Both the position numbers and the translations under genes were made by a program. 64,000 nucleotides of DNA from Fodinibius salsisoli (GTDB taxonomy: Bacteria; Bacteroidota; Rhodothermia; Balneolales; Balneolaceae). The notes beneath the pieces were generated by a model, which saw only the letters and a program-made list of their open reading frames with translations, did not search any database and was not told where the DNA came from. Positions 10,765-20,541 of the stretch are shown here, in pieces. The stretch's first letter is position 1. Each line of letters begins with the position of its first letter. The stretch is from assembly GCF_026229185.1 (NCBI RefSeq), contig NZ_JAGGJA010000008.1:124001-188000 (forward strand), read 5' to 3'.

Positions 10765-11274
10765 ATGAGTACAAATAATAAGAGCTATAAAAATGCCGAC
10801 CCACCCATTGCGCACAGTTCTAAGGGAATGAACAAGAAGAAAAACATTGCGCTTATTGCTCACGACCATCGGAAAGAAGACTTAATTGACTGGTGTGACT
10901 TCAACCAGGGCTCTCTTTCGAAACATAGGTTATATGGAACTGGAACAACCGGAAAATTGATTGCCGATAAAGTGGGGTTAGAGATTCATCGCTTCAGTAG
11001 CGGTCCATTGGGAGGTGACCTCCAGATTGGTGCCGCCATCTCTGAAAATGAAATTGATATGATGATCTTTTTCTGGGATCCGCTACAGGCACAGCCCCAT
11101 GATGTGGATGTGAAAGCGCTGCTGCGTATTGGCGTACTTTATAATATACCGATGGCATGTAATCGATCCTCCGCCGACTTTATGATTTCTTCAGATCTTT
11201 TTGATGATAAGTACGACCGGTTTCTTGTTGATTATAGCCAACGTTTCACCAAAGATATTGATGCAAAAGAATAA
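10765..11274 (+). CDS. mgsA: Methylglyoxal synthase
   Basis: 169 residues. After a 25-residue hydrophilic extension, the family fold begins [19 protein letters not shown]. The phosphate-binding [11 protein letters not shown] and the catalytic region [13 protein letters not shown] are intact, and the C-terminal [12 protein letters not shown] is conserved. The enzyme turns dihydroxyacetone phosphate into methylglyoxal and phosphate, a bypass of lower glycolysis when phosphate is short. Its stop overlaps the start of the DUF255 gene by one base (TAATG), so the two are translationally coupled. A promoter-like site lies 54 bp upstream. Confidence 0.93.
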   Translation: MSTNNKSYKNADPPIAHSSKGMNKKKNIALIAHDHRKEDLIDWCDFNQGSLSKHRLYGTGTTGKLIADKVGLEIHRFSSGPLGGDLQIGAAISENEIDMMIFFWDPLQAQPHDVDVKALLRIGVLYNIPMACNRSSADFMISSDLFDDKYDRFLVDYSQRFTKDIDAKE

Positions 11275-13370
11275 TGAGTGACGACTCCGATCACAATCGA
11301 CTTGCGCAGGAATCAAGTCCTTATTTACTTCAGCATGCCGATAATCCGGTGGACTGGTACCCATGGGGGGAAGAAGCATTTGCCAAGGCCAAAGAGGAAG
11401 ACAAGCCCGTATTTCTTTCCATCGGATATGCCACCTGCCACTGGTGCCACGTGATGGCCCATGAGTCGTTTGAAGATGAGGATGTAGCTGCGATGATGAA
11501 CCAGGCCTTTGTGAACATCAAAGTAGATCGAGAAGAGCGTCCGGACATCGACAAAACATATATGCTGGTCTGCCAGATGCTTTCTGGCAGCGGTGGCTGG
11601 CCGCTGAACGTCCTTCTTACACCGGATAAAAAGCCCTTTTATGCCGCCACCTATATTCCTAAACAGGGCCGACAGGGTCACCCGGGCATGCGAGAGCTTA
11701 TCCCGTGGATTTCTCAACTCTGGCGAAATGAGCGAGAAAAAGTATTAAAATCTACCGATAATATTCAGGAGGCCTTCCAAAAGTCCAACGACTTTACCGC
11801 CAGCGATCAGTTGGGGGCCAACCTCCTGGACAAAGCCTACCAACAATTTAGCGGCCAGTTTGATACGTCTTACGGTGGATTTGGATCGGCGCCTAAGTTT
11901 CCGGCTGCCCATAACCTCATGTTTTTACTTCGGTACCACCAGCAGCATGATAATTCTGATGCGCTGCGGATGGTTCAGGAAACGCTCACCCAAATGCGGA
12001 TGGGCGGTATTTTTGATCACATTGGGCTTGGTTTCCATCGCTATTCCACCGATCGAGAATGGTTACTCCCCCACTTTGAAAAAATGCTGTACGACCAGGC
12101 GATGCTGTTAATGGTCTATATTGAAGGCTGGCAATGCACGAATCAGCCGTTATTCGAACAGACTGCCCGCGAGATCATCAGCTATCTGCTACGAAAGATG
12201 CAGCATCCCAAAGGCGGCTTTTATTCCGCTGAAGATGCGGACAGCGAGGGCGAAGAGGGTAAATTCTATGTTTGGAGCCCGTCAGAAATTCGTGACGTTT
12301 TGCCTACCGCTAAGGCCGAACTTGCTATCGAAGTTTTCAACATTATCAAAGAGGGCAATTATACCGATGAAGCCACAGGTCGTAGGACCGGCAAATCGAT
12401 TCCCCACCTAAAAAAATCAGTTCAAGAGCTGGCCGATGAACGAAATATGGAGAAGGCACAGCTGCAGGAGGAGCTGGAATCCATTCGCAAGGAACTGCTG
12501 CAAAAACGTCAAGAGCGCGTAGCACCCCTGCTGGATGATAAAATCCTGACAGACTGGAATGGACTTGTCATTGCAGCTCTTGCCAAAGCGGGACGAGCAT
12601 TGAATGAAGAGAATTACATCCGACAGGCTGAACAGTGCTTCCGATTTATTTCTGAACAACTGATAGACGAAAACGGCACGCTCTATCATAGATTTAGAGA
12701 AGGTAAGGCAGGGATTGAAGCTCATGCCGATGACTATGCTTTTCTTATCTGGGGGCTTATTGAACTTTATGAAGCCACTTATACCACTCGCTATCTGGAG
12801 CAGGCCGTACAGCTTAACCAGCAGTTTATTGACCGATTCTGGGATAATAAGCAAGGCGGATTCTATTTTACGGACGAGGCTGGCGAAGAACTTTTAGGAC
12901 GCAAAAAAGAAATTTATGATGGTGCTCTTCCTTCCAGCAATTCTATTGCCATGTTGAACTTGCTTCGATTAGGACGAATGACCGGAAATACGGAATGGGA
13001 AGAGATGGCGGATCAAATTAATCGGCTTTTTTCTTCCGAAATCCGGCAAGCCCCCACGGGATTTGGTGCTGCTTTACAAGGAGTCTCTTTCGCCGCCGAT
13101 CCCACTTCTGAAATCATCATTTCCGGTCAAAAAGAGGAGCCACTGACCCGCCAAATGACGGAGCTCCTTTCCAGCCGGTTCCTGCCCAATGCTGTTACCT
13201 TGCTCCACTCCCCGGAAGACGAGGCCATTCCGAAGCTTATCCCCTATTTATCTGACTTTGAAATGCAGGGTGGAAAACCCACGGCTTATGTCTGCCAAAA
13301 CTATAGCTGTGAGCTTCCGACCAACGATCCTGCAAAAATGTTGGCCTTGATCCAGTCTCCAGATGAATAA
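11274..13370 (+). CDS. DUF255 thioredoxin-fold protein, YyaL/spermatogenesis-associated 20 type
   Basis: 698 residues, the usual length for the family. The N-terminal thioredoxin-like domain (about 1-170) begins [20 protein letters not shown] and carries the CxxC active site in [10 protein letters not shown]. The remainder is an alpha/alpha six-barrel resembling GlcNAc epimerase/glucosidase folds, with [27 protein letters not shown] and [20 protein letters not shown]. The biochemical role of the family is not established. The one-base overlap with mgsA suggests joint expression, but whether this reflects methylglyoxal or carbonyl handling is speculation. Confidence 0.88.
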   Translation: MSDDSDHNRLAQESSPYLLQHADNPVDWYPWGEEAFAKAKEEDKPVFLSIGYATCHWCHVMAHESFEDEDVAAMMNQAFVNIKVDREERPDIDKTYMLVCQMLSGSGGWPLNVLLTPDKKPFYAATYIPKQGRQGHPGMRELIPWISQLWRNEREKVLKSTDNIQEAFQKSNDFTASDQLGANLLDKAYQQFSGQFDTSYGGFGSAPKFPAAHNLMFLLRYHQQHDNSDALRMVQETLTQMRMGGIFDHIGLGFHRYSTDREWLLPHFEKMLYDQAMLLMVYIEGWQCTNQPLFEQTAREIISYLLRKMQHPKGGFYSAEDADSEGEEGKFYVWSPSEIRDVLPTAKAELAIEVFNIIKEGNYTDEATGRRTGKSIPHLKKSVQELADERNMEKAQLQEELESIRKELLQKRQERVAPLLDDKILTDWNGLVIAALAKAGRALNEENYIRQAEQCFRFISEQLIDENGTLYHRFREGKAGIEAHADDYAFLIWGLIELYEATYTTRYLEQAVQLNQQFIDRFWDNKQGGFYFTDEAGEELLGRKKEIYDGALPSSNSIAMLNLLRLGRMTGNTEWEEMADQINRLFSSEIRQAPTGFGAALQGVSFAADPTSEIIISGQKEEPLTRQMTELLSSRFLPNAVTLLHSPEDEAIPKLIPYLSDFEMQGGKPTAYVCQNYSCELPTNDPAKMLALIQSPDE

Positions 13371-13386
13371 ATTTAGCTATTGACCC

Positions 13387-14592
13387 TTAACTTTTACTTT
13401 GAAGTTCAATAACTGTAATCGTTGGTGGGGCGTTATATCGGATGGGACCCAATGTAAAACCCAGCCCGTTATTGACATTGATGGGTAATCCGCCTTCATG
13501 ATATAAGCCGCTCACATATTTGGTTTCTCGTGCTGCCGCAGAAAAATCCATCCCCATGAACGGAACCTGAATTTGTCCCCCGTGCGTGTGACCCGCCAGC
13601 AGCATATCGAATCCGTATTTTTGCGAGCTTTCGATGAGATGTGCATCCACCTGGTGCGAGGCCATAATTTTCAGAACCGCATCTTTAGCATGCCAGGCCA
13701 GCGAATCGACGTCTTCAGGCTTTGAACGTTTGCTGTAAACCTGGGTGATTCCGGTCAGCATCACCCGGGACGAATCATCCACGAGAATCGCTCTATTTTC
13801 ATCCTTGAGTAATGGAATGCCATGCTCTGCCAATGCCTTTTCAACATGCTTTGTTCCGGCCCAGTAATCATGATCACCAAGGACGGCATACGTTCCATAA
13901 GTGGCTTCCGCTTTTCCAAACTCCTCGGCCGACATCCGGATAAAATCGGTGCCATAGGAGATCAGGTCGCCCGTAAAAAGAACCAAATCCGGATTCTGAG
14001 CATTAACTTTTCGCACATATTGGCCAATCTCACTTCGGCCGGTGTATTCATCTCCCTGGATATCCGAAATATGTACCACTTTAAACCCTTCTAATGCATC
14101 TGGCAAGTTTTTGACCTGCAAGACGACTTCTTCTTTCGTTATTTCGGTCGTATCATGATAAACTTTCCACCCGCTGTAGATGAAAGTCAATCCAAACAGT
14201 ATCAAAAGCAAATAGGCATGCCCTCTTTTAATTATCCCCGGATGCCACGAAAATAACCAACTGAATAATTTGGCCACATCCAGGATAAGCACCCATGTGA
14301 ACAGTTGAAAGACGAATATCAGCCCAAACCAGAACCAATAAGTCAAAGCCTTAGGATATTTTAATACATCAATATGCCCATTCACATAAAATTCCAATGT
14401 TCCCGCAATAGGAAAAATATAAAATGAGCAAAGAATGAAGGGAATGATTCGCTTACCAAAGGTTGTTGCTGTAGTCAATTGTCTGCCAGAAACATAAAAA
14501 CGCCATAGTAGATATAAAATAGCTGGTAACATTATTAATGATACCAAAAGAGTCATTCGAAGTAGCCAAGACATAAATTCTAAAGAGTTCAA
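13387..14592 (-). CDS. Membrane-anchored metallophosphoesterase (YkuE/YaeI type)
   Basis: 401 residues. Four hydrophobic segments fill about the first 145 residues, and a calcineurin-like phosphoesterase domain follows. Metal-binding motifs in order are VVHISDIQGDEYTG, LVLFTGDLISYG, YAVLGDHDYWAG and LLAGHTHGGQIQVPF. The first has DxQ where DxH is usual, and the third has GDHD where GNHD is usual; both are accepted variants. Relatives act on phospholipid-linked substrates or UDP-sugars at the membrane, but the substrate here is unknown. It converges on the DUF255 gene (16 bp apart) and diverges from the sigma gene at 14710. Confidence 0.82.
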   Translation of the reverse strand: MNSLEFMSWLLRMTLLVSLIMLPAILYLLWRFYVSGRQLTTATTFGKRIIPFILCSFYIFPIAGTLEFYVNGHIDVLKYPKALTYWFWFGLIFVFQLFTWVLILDVAKLFSWLFSWHPGIIKRGHAYLLLILFGLTFIYSGWKVYHDTTEITKEEVVLQVKNLPDALEGFKVVHISDIQGDEYTGRSEIGQYVRKVNAQNPDLVLFTGDLISYGTDFIRMSAEEFGKAEATYGTYAVLGDHDYWAGTKHVEKALAEHGIPLLKDENRAILVDDSSRVMLTGITQVYSKRSKPEDVDSLAWHAKDAVLKIMASHQVDAHLIESSQKYGFDMLLAGHTHGGQIQVPFMGMDFSAAARETKYVSGLYHEGGLPINVNNGLGFTLGPIRYNAPPTITVIELQSKS

Positions 14593-14667
14593 AAGTTTTG
14601 TTATATTTTTGCTGATTTAGCCTAATGTTATTTTAGCTTTTGAACAAACTTCTTTTGAAGGTAAATC

Positions 14668-14691
14668 TATTACGCTGCACATTGCGTAATA
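14668..14691. promoter_or_regulatory. Perfect palindrome in the leader of the sigma factor gene
   Basis: TATTACGC (14668-14675) and GCGTAATA (14684-14691) are perfect 8-base inverted repeats around an 8-base loop, ending 18 bp before the GTG start at 14710. It could be a protein-binding operator or an RNA hairpin controlling translation of the sigma factor. No partner site was found. Confidence 0.4.
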
Positions 14692-14709
14692 ACTAATAGG
14701 ATAACAATC

Positions 14710-15330
14710 GTGTTTATATTCAACATACTTGCAACCATCGGAAAAGTTACGCACGGTAACTCCGATGATGAAGTACAATTAATGAAAAGAATTAAGGCAC
14801 GTGATGAAGAAGCCCTCGAGGAGCTATATGAGCTATATAAAAGACTGCTCTTTGGGATGATTCTGTCTATCGTCAAAAAACGTGAGGAAGCTGAAGATGT
14901 GCTACAAGAAGTTTTTGTGAAAATATGGAATAAAGCGGATTCCTTTGATGAGAATCGCGGTAATGCATACAGCTGGATTGTAACATTAACGCGCAATAAA
15001 GCGATAGACCGTATTCGCTCTAAAGGGTATAAAACACAAAAAAAAGCTTCCGTAAGTATTCATGAGCCGCTTTTTACGTTGGAAGGCGACAAGCATGACC
15101 CGATGGAAACGACCATTTTTTCAGACCGCGCCGAACTAGTTAAAAAAGCTTTACAGGAAATTCCCGAGAGTCAGAGTCAAGTTATTAAAATTGCCTATTA
15201 TCGGGGCATGACCCAGTCTGAAATCGCGGATCATCTGGATATACCGCTGGGAACCGTTAAAACACGAACCCGACAAGGATTGATCAAACTAAAACGTATT
15301 TTAGAAGAATTTATATCAACCGATGGCTAA
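14710..15330 (+). CDS. ECF-type RNA polymerase sigma factor (SigK-like)
   Basis: 206 residues from GTG 14710. The only later ATG (14782) would cut into region 2. Region 2 covers about 25-95 (KRIKARDEEALEELYELYKR, then AEDVLQEVFVKIWNKA). Region 4 covers about 150-200 (IAYYRGMTQSEIADHLDIP, then GTVKTRTRQGLIKLKRIL). The following gene overlaps by 8 bp and encodes an RskA-type membrane anti-sigma factor. The pair therefore looks like a classical envelope-signal switch that keeps the sigma factor inactive until the anti-sigma protein is removed. A palindrome at 14668-14691 may be its control site. Confidence 0.9.
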   Translation: MFIFNILATIGKVTHGNSDDEVQLMKRIKARDEEALEELYELYKRLLFGMILSIVKKREEAEDVLQEVFVKIWNKADSFDENRGNAYSWIVTLTRNKAIDRIRSKGYKTQKKASVSIHEPLFTLEGDKHDPMETTIFSDRAELVKKALQEIPESQSQVIKIAYYRGMTQSEIADHLDIPLGTVKTRTRQGLIKLKRILEEFISTDG

Positions 15331-16189
15331 CGAACAATCACATAATGAACATTTCGAAGAGCTGTGTTCGGGCTACGTCCTGAATGCGCTTGATGAAGAT
15401 GAGCGTGCTGAGTTCGAGGAGATGTTGGCAGAGGCCACTGATGAACAGTTGCGCCTCTATCAGGCATTGTGGTCTACGGCCAACCAACTGGCTTTTACTA
15501 TAGAAAGGAATGAGCCTTCGGAAACACTTAAGTCCCGGATACTCGCTCAAATTCAAGCAGACTCCGAATCCTCGTCTGACGAAGCAACTGTAACCTCGAT
15601 AGACGATCAAAAAACCGCAGAAGACCAAGATCGGTCATTTAACTGGTCGGCCTTTTCTACTGCGGCCTCTTTTGCCCTGCTGATTGTAAGCCTGAGCCTG
15701 CTTTTTTACTCATTCAACCTGAGCTCTGAAATTGATCGAAAAGAAACCGTTATTGGCAATCAGGAGACTAAAATTACTGAACTGACCAATGAATTAGAGC
15801 GCAAGGAAGAAATGCTGGCGATCCTGGAATCCCGGGATGTGGACATGGTGCTGATGTCGGGACTTGAGGTCAATCCCGATGGCTATGGTAAGGTTATTTG
15901 GGATTCGGAAAAACAGCAGGCTTTGTTACAAGTAGCCAACCTGCCTCCCGTACCAACGGGTAAAGATTATCAGCTATGGCTCATAAGGGATAACCAACCC
16001 GTGAGTGCCGGAATATTCGCCGTTAACGACAGTAGTCGTGATAACTTTTTCAAAATTGAGGAGATGGCTCAAGCCAGTGAACAATCCGCTAATGCTTTTG
16101 CTATAACCATGGAGCCTAAAGGCGGTGTCCCACAACCTACCGGAGATATGTACCTATTGGGAAATATGACCCCTGATAATTCAAATTAG
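15323..16189 (+). CDS. RskA-type anti-sigma factor
   Basis: 288 residues. The N-terminal cytoplasmic part (HFEELCSGYVLNALDEDER) is the sigma-binding helical domain. One transmembrane helix lies at about 113-132 (TAASFALLIVSLSLLFYSF). A coiled-coil-like stretch (ETKITELTNELERKEEML) follows, then the extracytoplasmic RskA C-terminal domain (GYGKVIWDSEKQQALLQVAN, then GKDYQLWLI and AITMEPKGGVPQPTG). It starts inside the sigma gene (8-bp overlap), so production of the two is coupled. It probably holds the sigma factor at the membrane and is destroyed by regulated proteolysis on stress; the signal is unknown. Confidence 0.88.
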   Translation: MANEQSHNEHFEELCSGYVLNALDEDERAEFEEMLAEATDEQLRLYQALWSTANQLAFTIERNEPSETLKSRILAQIQADSESSSDEATVTSIDDQKTAEDQDRSFNWSAFSTAASFALLIVSLSLLFYSFNLSSEIDRKETVIGNQETKITELTNELERKEEMLAILESRDVDMVLMSGLEVNPDGYGKVIWDSEKQQALLQVANLPPVPTGKDYQLWLIRDNQPVSAGIFAVNDSSRDNFFKIEEMAQASEQSANAFAITMEPKGGVPQPTGDMYLLGNMTPDNSN

Positions 16190-16244
16190 GATATTCCTTA
16201 AAGGATTCTATCCCCTCACAAAGAATGTTTGATACTTTAAAAGT

Positions 16245-16281
16245 AAAAAAGCCCTTTTGAAAAAAATCAAAAGGGCCTTTT
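16245..16281. terminator. Bidirectional intrinsic terminator
   Basis: A perfect 10-bp stem, GCCCTTTTGA (16251-16260) and TCAAAAGGGC (16267-16276), has a loop of six A. An A-run lies before it and a T-run after it, so it can end the anti-sigma transcript on the plus strand and the DUF4412 transcript on the minus strand. Confidence 0.85.
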
Positions 16282-16303
16282 TATGATATAAATTTTGCTG
16301 ATT

Positions 16304-17059
16304 CTATCGGTTGCTCATCTTTTGGAAAAGGTATTGCTGCATGGTAAGTACTTTAACATCCGAAGGTACTTCTACTATAGAACGGTCAATTCGCGATTCA
16401 TTAATGCTGGCCACTTCCAGCCCTGAATGTAATACGTCCCCTTTGTACGTTTTTACAAGCAGCGGTATATACTTTTCCTGGAACACTAAATCCATAGGAA
16501 AGCTGTCGTTCATAAAAGTACTGGCATCTTCATTGCCCCATGGTTCGGCCAGCATGCCCCAGTTTACGTCAATTGCTTTAGTCATCCAGACTTCTGCGTA
16601 GTCTCCCTGCCCTCCTTCTTCGTCCCGGAAAATAAATTTCTCAGCCGAATAGCCCTTAATTTCCCCGGTTTCGCCTGTCCGGTTTTTCTGGATATCATAT
16701 TTCTCAGCAGCAGATGACACCTCATTTCCATTCCCAAACATGTTCATCATGGATGTTATGTCTGCTTTGGCTATCTTTAGTGCACTTTCGTCCCCCGTCA
16801 AGAAGACAAAATCTTGTTGATCCAGCCGCACCAGCACGCCTTCCGTCTTCATTGATCCCATAAAATCATACTCTTTTTCTCCCTGTAACAATATACGATC
16901 TGGCGTGATGTGGAGCGTAAATTCATCATTATTCTCCTTTTGATCGTTGTTGTAATCATAACTTTCGTAGGTTATTTCACCCTCAAATTGGGCCGTTGCA
17001 GGTTGCGTAAAACAGGCCACCATGAGCATTGCAGAGAGATAATATGTTGCTTTTTGCAT
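16304..17059 (-). CDS. Secreted DUF4412 domain protein
   Basis: 251 residues with a signal peptide (MQKATYYLSAMLMVACFTQP, cleavage near ATAQ). The mature part starts FEGEITYESYDYNND and continues with beta-rich sequence (FTLHITPDRILLQGEKEYDF) in the manner of DUF4412 proteins of Bacteroidota. A short charged region follows the VRLDQQDFVFLTGDESALKI segment. Function is unknown; the fold is lipocalin- or LolA-like by family expectation only. It shares the terminator at 16245-16281 with the convergent sigma/anti-sigma operon. Confidence 0.65.
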   Translation of the reverse strand: MQKATYYLSAMLMVACFTQPATAQFEGEITYESYDYNNDQKENNDEFTLHITPDRILLQGEKEYDFMGSMKTEGVLVRLDQQDFVFLTGDESALKIAKADITSMMNMFGNGNEVSSAAEKYDIQKNRTGETGEIKGYSAEKFIFRDEEGGQGDYAEVWMTKAIDVNWGMLAEPWGNEDASTFMNDSFPMDLVFQEKYIPLLVKTYKGDVLHSGLEVASINESRIDRSIVEVPSDVKVLTMQQYLFQKMSNR

Positions 17060-17136
17060 GATCGAAATATTGTTTTAATGATTGATCTTCAATAGAGCTA
17101 TTTAGACGAAACCTTGCTGTTTTTGTTTCATCCAAT

Positions 17137-17173
17137 AAAAAAGCCTGCCCGATATAAGAATCGAAGCAGACTT
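17137..17173 (-). terminator. Intrinsic terminator of mnmA
   Basis: On the minus strand, AAGTCTGC...CGAT pairs with ATCG...GCAGGCTT (with G-U pairs and one bulge), followed at once by TTTTTTATT. It lies 25 bp after the mnmA stop codon. Confidence 0.65.
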
Positions 17174-17197
17174 TGTAACGAGCACAAAAAGATTAAA

Positions 17198-18328
17198 TTA
17201 TACCTGCTCAAGAACATCCATATCTACATTAACTTTATGAATCCATCCGCCGGCTACCAGATCATTACCTTCGTAACAGACCACGGCTTGTCCCGGAGCA
17301 ATGGCTTCGCGGCCGGTTGGGAAGGTCACCTCAATCTCGTCTTCACCAAGTTGTTTTAGTTGCCCCATCACTCCATCATCATTGTACCGGATTGCACCGG
17401 TCACTTCCATTTTTCCGCCGGGCACTTCACCATATTTGCTGAGATTGACGTCTTTAGCCCGGCAAGTAGTACTCACAAGATCTTCCTTCTCCCCAATAGT
17501 GATAACATTGGTATAGGGATTGATATTCGTAACATACACTCGTTTGCCGAGCGCCAGGTCTAACCCGCGACGCTGACCTATGGTATAAAATGGATATCCT
17601 TCATGTTCACCTACAATATTGCCATCTTGATCAACAAATTTACCGCCTTTTACGCGCTCTTCAAGTCCATCTACGCGATCTTTTAAAAATCGACGATAAT
17701 CGTCATCGGGCACAAAACAAATTTCATAGGAATCGGGTTTACCCGCTACTTTAGTAAGGCCAAATTCTTCTGCCAGTTCGCGAATTTCTGTTTTCTCGTA
17801 ATTGCCCAGGGGAAATTTTGTGCGTGCTAAATGTTTTTGTTCCACCCCCCAAAGTGCATACGACTGGTCTTTTTGAGGATCAAGTCCACGAGATATTACA
17901 TGCCGGCCGTTTTCTTCACGCACATTGGCATAGTGCCCTGTGGCAATAAAATCGCAGCCCAGGTTATCTGCACGCCGCAGCAAGGCCGCCCATTTGATGT
18001 GCGTATTGCATAGGACACACGGATTGGGTGTACGTCCGCTCATATAATCTTCTACAAACCGATCAATCACCCAGTCACCAAACTCATCCCGAATATCTAC
18101 AATAAAATGCTTAAAGCCATGCTTTACAGCAATCTGACGAGCATCATTCATCGATTCGATGGTACAGCATCCCGTCTCCTTGTCAGACTTGCCGCCCACA
18201 CGCGAATAGTCCCACGTCTTCATCGTAATTCCGATGACGTCATATCCTTGTTCTTTGAGCATTACAGCAGCAACAGAGGAGTCCACCCCTCCGCTCATAG
18301 CTACTAATACTCGACCTTTACTACTCAT
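17198..18328 (-). CDS. mnmA: tRNA-specific 2-thiouridylase
   Basis: 376 residues. The ATP pyrophosphatase P-loop is at residues 12-18 (SGGVDSS). The catalytic Cys 104 lies in TPNPCVLCNTHIKW, and the second, persulfide-forming Cys lies in SYEICFVPDDDYR. The GTIGQRRGL-type C-terminal motif reads YTIGQRRGLDLALG. MnmA adds sulfur to U34 of tRNA for Lys, Glu and Gln. It is a single-gene unit ended by the terminator at 17137-17173. Confidence 0.95.
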   Translation of the reverse strand: MSSKGRVLVAMSGGVDSSVAAVMLKEQGYDVIGITMKTWDYSRVGGKSDKETGCCTIESMNDARQIAVKHGFKHFIVDIRDEFGDWVIDRFVEDYMSGRTPNPCVLCNTHIKWAALLRRADNLGCDFIATGHYANVREENGRHVISRGLDPQKDQSYALWGVEQKHLARTKFPLGNYEKTEIRELAEEFGLTKVAGKPDSYEICFVPDDDYRRFLKDRVDGLEERVKGGKFVDQDGNIVGEHEGYPFYTIGQRRGLDLALGKRVYVTNINPYTNVITIGEKEDLVSTTCRAKDVNLSKYGEVPGGKMEVTGAIRYNDDGVMGQLKQLGEDEIEVTFPTGREAIAPGQAVVCYEGNDLVAGGWIHKVNVDMDVLEQV

Positions 18329-18492
18329 CTGTTTGGTGATTGGGTATTGTTATTAGAAATCCGGTTCGCAAGCTGTTTAACCAGCATTATATAGCTGGCA
18401 TCGAACAACGAATCTGAAAAATACGAATTTTTTGTGTAAATCTTATGAAGAGCCCTGTTATCCGTTAGTTATCTCTAAAACAAGTAACGAAC

Positions 18493-18990
18493 TTACATAT
18501 AAAGGTAGGGTTTCCATTCTTCTTCCACGCCCCCCAATATTGATTGCAGGAAAGTAATATGTACCGGACGAAATGGATTTCGCTTTAATGGCATCTGCGC
18601 CTCTTGAGGTGTTCGATCTCCCTTCTTGACATTACAATTATCGCAAGCAGTAACCAAATTCTCCCAACTGTCTGCTCCTCCACGGCTTCGGGGTAACACA
18701 TGGTCGATAGTTAGGTTGTAAGATGATCCGCAATACTGACAGGTATTGGCATCTCGCTTAAAGATATTTCTCCTTGATAGCACAATCTTATTGTAAGGTA
18801 TATTGATATACCTCCGCAGTCGGATCACAGAAGGATAAGAATATTCCTCCGAGACTGTATGCAGTTTACGGTCCGGGTAATCGTGTATCATTTCGGCTTT
18901 ATCCAGAAATAACAGCTTTATGGATCGATGGACCGAACATACATGCAGTGGCTGATAATCCTTATTTAAAACCAGAACACTTGCATCCAT
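18493..18990 (-). CDS. HNH endonuclease
   Basis: 165 residues. The C-terminal half holds an HNH zinc finger: CQYCGSSYNLTIDHVLPRS, then GGADSWENLVTACDNCN with two CxxC pairs and the DH catalytic pair. The N-terminal half (MDASVLVLNKDYQPLHVCSV) is typical of short stand-alone HNH proteins found widely in Bacteroidota and Cyanobacteria. There is no sign of an intron, intein or mobile element around it. The biological target is unknown. Confidence 0.85.
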   Translation of the reverse strand: MDASVLVLNKDYQPLHVCSVHRSIKLLFLDKAEMIHDYPDRKLHTVSEEYSYPSVIRLRRYINIPYNKIVLSRRNIFKRDANTCQYCGSSYNLTIDHVLPRSRGGADSWENLVTACDNCNVKKGDRTPQEAQMPLKRNPFRPVHITFLQSILGGVEEEWKPYLYM

Positions 18991-19128
18991 AGCATCATAA
19001 TTTGATCACTATACTACTATAATCTCTCCACTTGGTCAGTGAAAAAATCTTTAAGATCTCAAATCAACATTAAATTTTACTTAAATGCAACCCTTTCTAT
19101 TCTTACAACCTGGGAGTCGTATTTGGTA

Positions 19129-20256
19129 TTATCCAAAAATGTAGTGAAACATATCGGTACTAATATCCGGATTGATGGCAATAGCTAATGCAATGGATAC
19201 GGCCAGGCCAAATAACGCATAGCCCGCATCCTTGCCTACCAGCTTCAGGCTGGTTCCCAATGGTTTGCCTTTGCCCCTTGCATCGGTAAAGCTCATAGCA
19301 ATTTCGCGGCCAGCCAGCAACCCTATAAATACCCACGTAGTACTCATCGGGATATTGCTTTGAATTTTAAAGAAATAGAGAATAATGGCATACACAAAGT
19401 CAATAATACTGGCAGAACGAATATCTCTGACATCAGACTTTTCGGTTACCACTTTCTGAATTTTATCTCCTTTCATATAGAACAGGATACCCAAGCCAAA
19501 GAAAATGTAGAGGGCAAAACCTAAAAACTGCGCTAATGACAATGAGCGGGGCAAATAAACCGCAATATTGGCGGCATCCTGCATAACCCATACCGACCAG
19601 AGCGTTCCGCTTGTTATCCATTGAAATACGGTCCATGCTTTGTGCGGTTTCCCTACAAAGTATTTTTTGATGATTTTGGATATGACCACCCAAACAATAA
19701 TAGCCGCGAGGAAAGCCACAAAATATCCCGAGAGGCTCTTCACAAGCACCTTGCCAATAGCCGAAGCGCTGGCAGAGAAGCAGCTTAACAGCAGAAAGGT
19801 AGTCGATACCGGCATCCGCATACGGGTTAACAGCAACAGGAAGATAGGAGCCGCAATCTGTAAAAAACTGAATGATTGCGGAGCATCAGCAAAGCCTTTG
19901 GCCGCCAATCGCTGGTTGCTTACGTCGCCGTCATACATGTACCAACTGGCAAAAACCGTGGCCAAGAAAATTCCTCCAATAAAAAGCCAGAGTACCCACC
20001 AGCGTTTATTTTCGTTTGAAGCAATAAAGGTGCCGATAGTCTGGATGCTATCATTGGCGATTGCAGAATAACCGGCGAGGGCAAAGCCTACCCATTTTGC
20101 GATTTCGGCATACGGAAATGTTATGCCGGCAACGATAAAGAAAAAACCAATGAGTGCTAAAAATACACGTTCTTCCCGAAGAGAGGCATAAAAACGAAGA
20201 GGTATAAGATTAGCAAAAAAAGAGCGTACGGATTCTGAGTTCCGATTATTAGCCAT
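19129..20256 (-). CDS. Divergent PiT-family inorganic phosphate (or sodium/phosphate-like) permease
   Basis: 375 residues and about ten hydrophobic helices. Two repeated motif pairs point to the PiT fold: first AIANDSIQTIGT with MPVSTTFLLLS, then QDAANIAVYLP with IPMSTTWVFIGLLAG. These match the GxND...PxSTT pattern of PiT carriers (GANDxxN and PVSTT), although the first Gly is changed. In known carriers these motifs bind phosphate and the coupling cation. Overall similarity is low, so another anion could be the substrate. The gene stands alone, divergent from glutamate dehydrogenase, with no pho genes nearby. Confidence 0.6.
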   Translation of the reverse strand: MANNRNSESVRSFFANLIPLRFYASLREERVFLALIGFFFIVAGITFPYAEIAKWVGFALAGYSAIANDSIQTIGTFIASNENKRWWVLWLFIGGIFLATVFASWYMYDGDVSNQRLAAKGFADAPQSFSFLQIAAPIFLLLLTRMRMPVSTTFLLLSCFSASASAIGKVLVKSLSGYFVAFLAAIIVWVVISKIIKKYFVGKPHKAWTVFQWITSGTLWSVWVMQDAANIAVYLPRSLSLAQFLGFALYIFFGLGILFYMKGDKIQKVVTEKSDVRDIRSASIIDFVYAIILYFFKIQSNIPMSTTWVFIGLLAGREIAMSFTDARGKGKPLGTSLKLVGKDAGYALFGLAVSIALAIAINPDISTDMFHYIFG

Positions 20257-20541
20257 TTACCAAATTGTTTAACGAGTAAGGAATGTACTGATCACATATT
20301 GTTGATATAGAAAATCCTGAATTAAACTCAAAAATGCACATTATTTTATTGTTAATAAACGAAAGAGAAGCACAAAAAACGGAAAGCCACTGAATGCATT
20401 AGGGTTATAAACAATACCATCTGTAAATTGAACCTATATGATCTATAGAATTTTTCATACCTTCTTTCCATCGCGCCGAATTAGGTGGATTGTCAATAAC
20501 AAAAAATAAAAAGCTAATTCCTTATTTAGAGATATTGATCT
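20257..20541. other. Divergent intergenic region, nothing recognised
   Basis: 285 bases between the permease and glutamate dehydrogenase genes. It must hold promoters for both, but I see no convincing TTTG-N20-TAnnTTTG match, palindrome or repeat. Confidence 0.4.

Noticed and set aside
18493-18990. HNH endonuclease as part of a mobile intron or restriction island
   Set aside because: Neighbours are mnmA and a permease with no methylase, intron or repeat; stand-alone HNH genes of this type are common.
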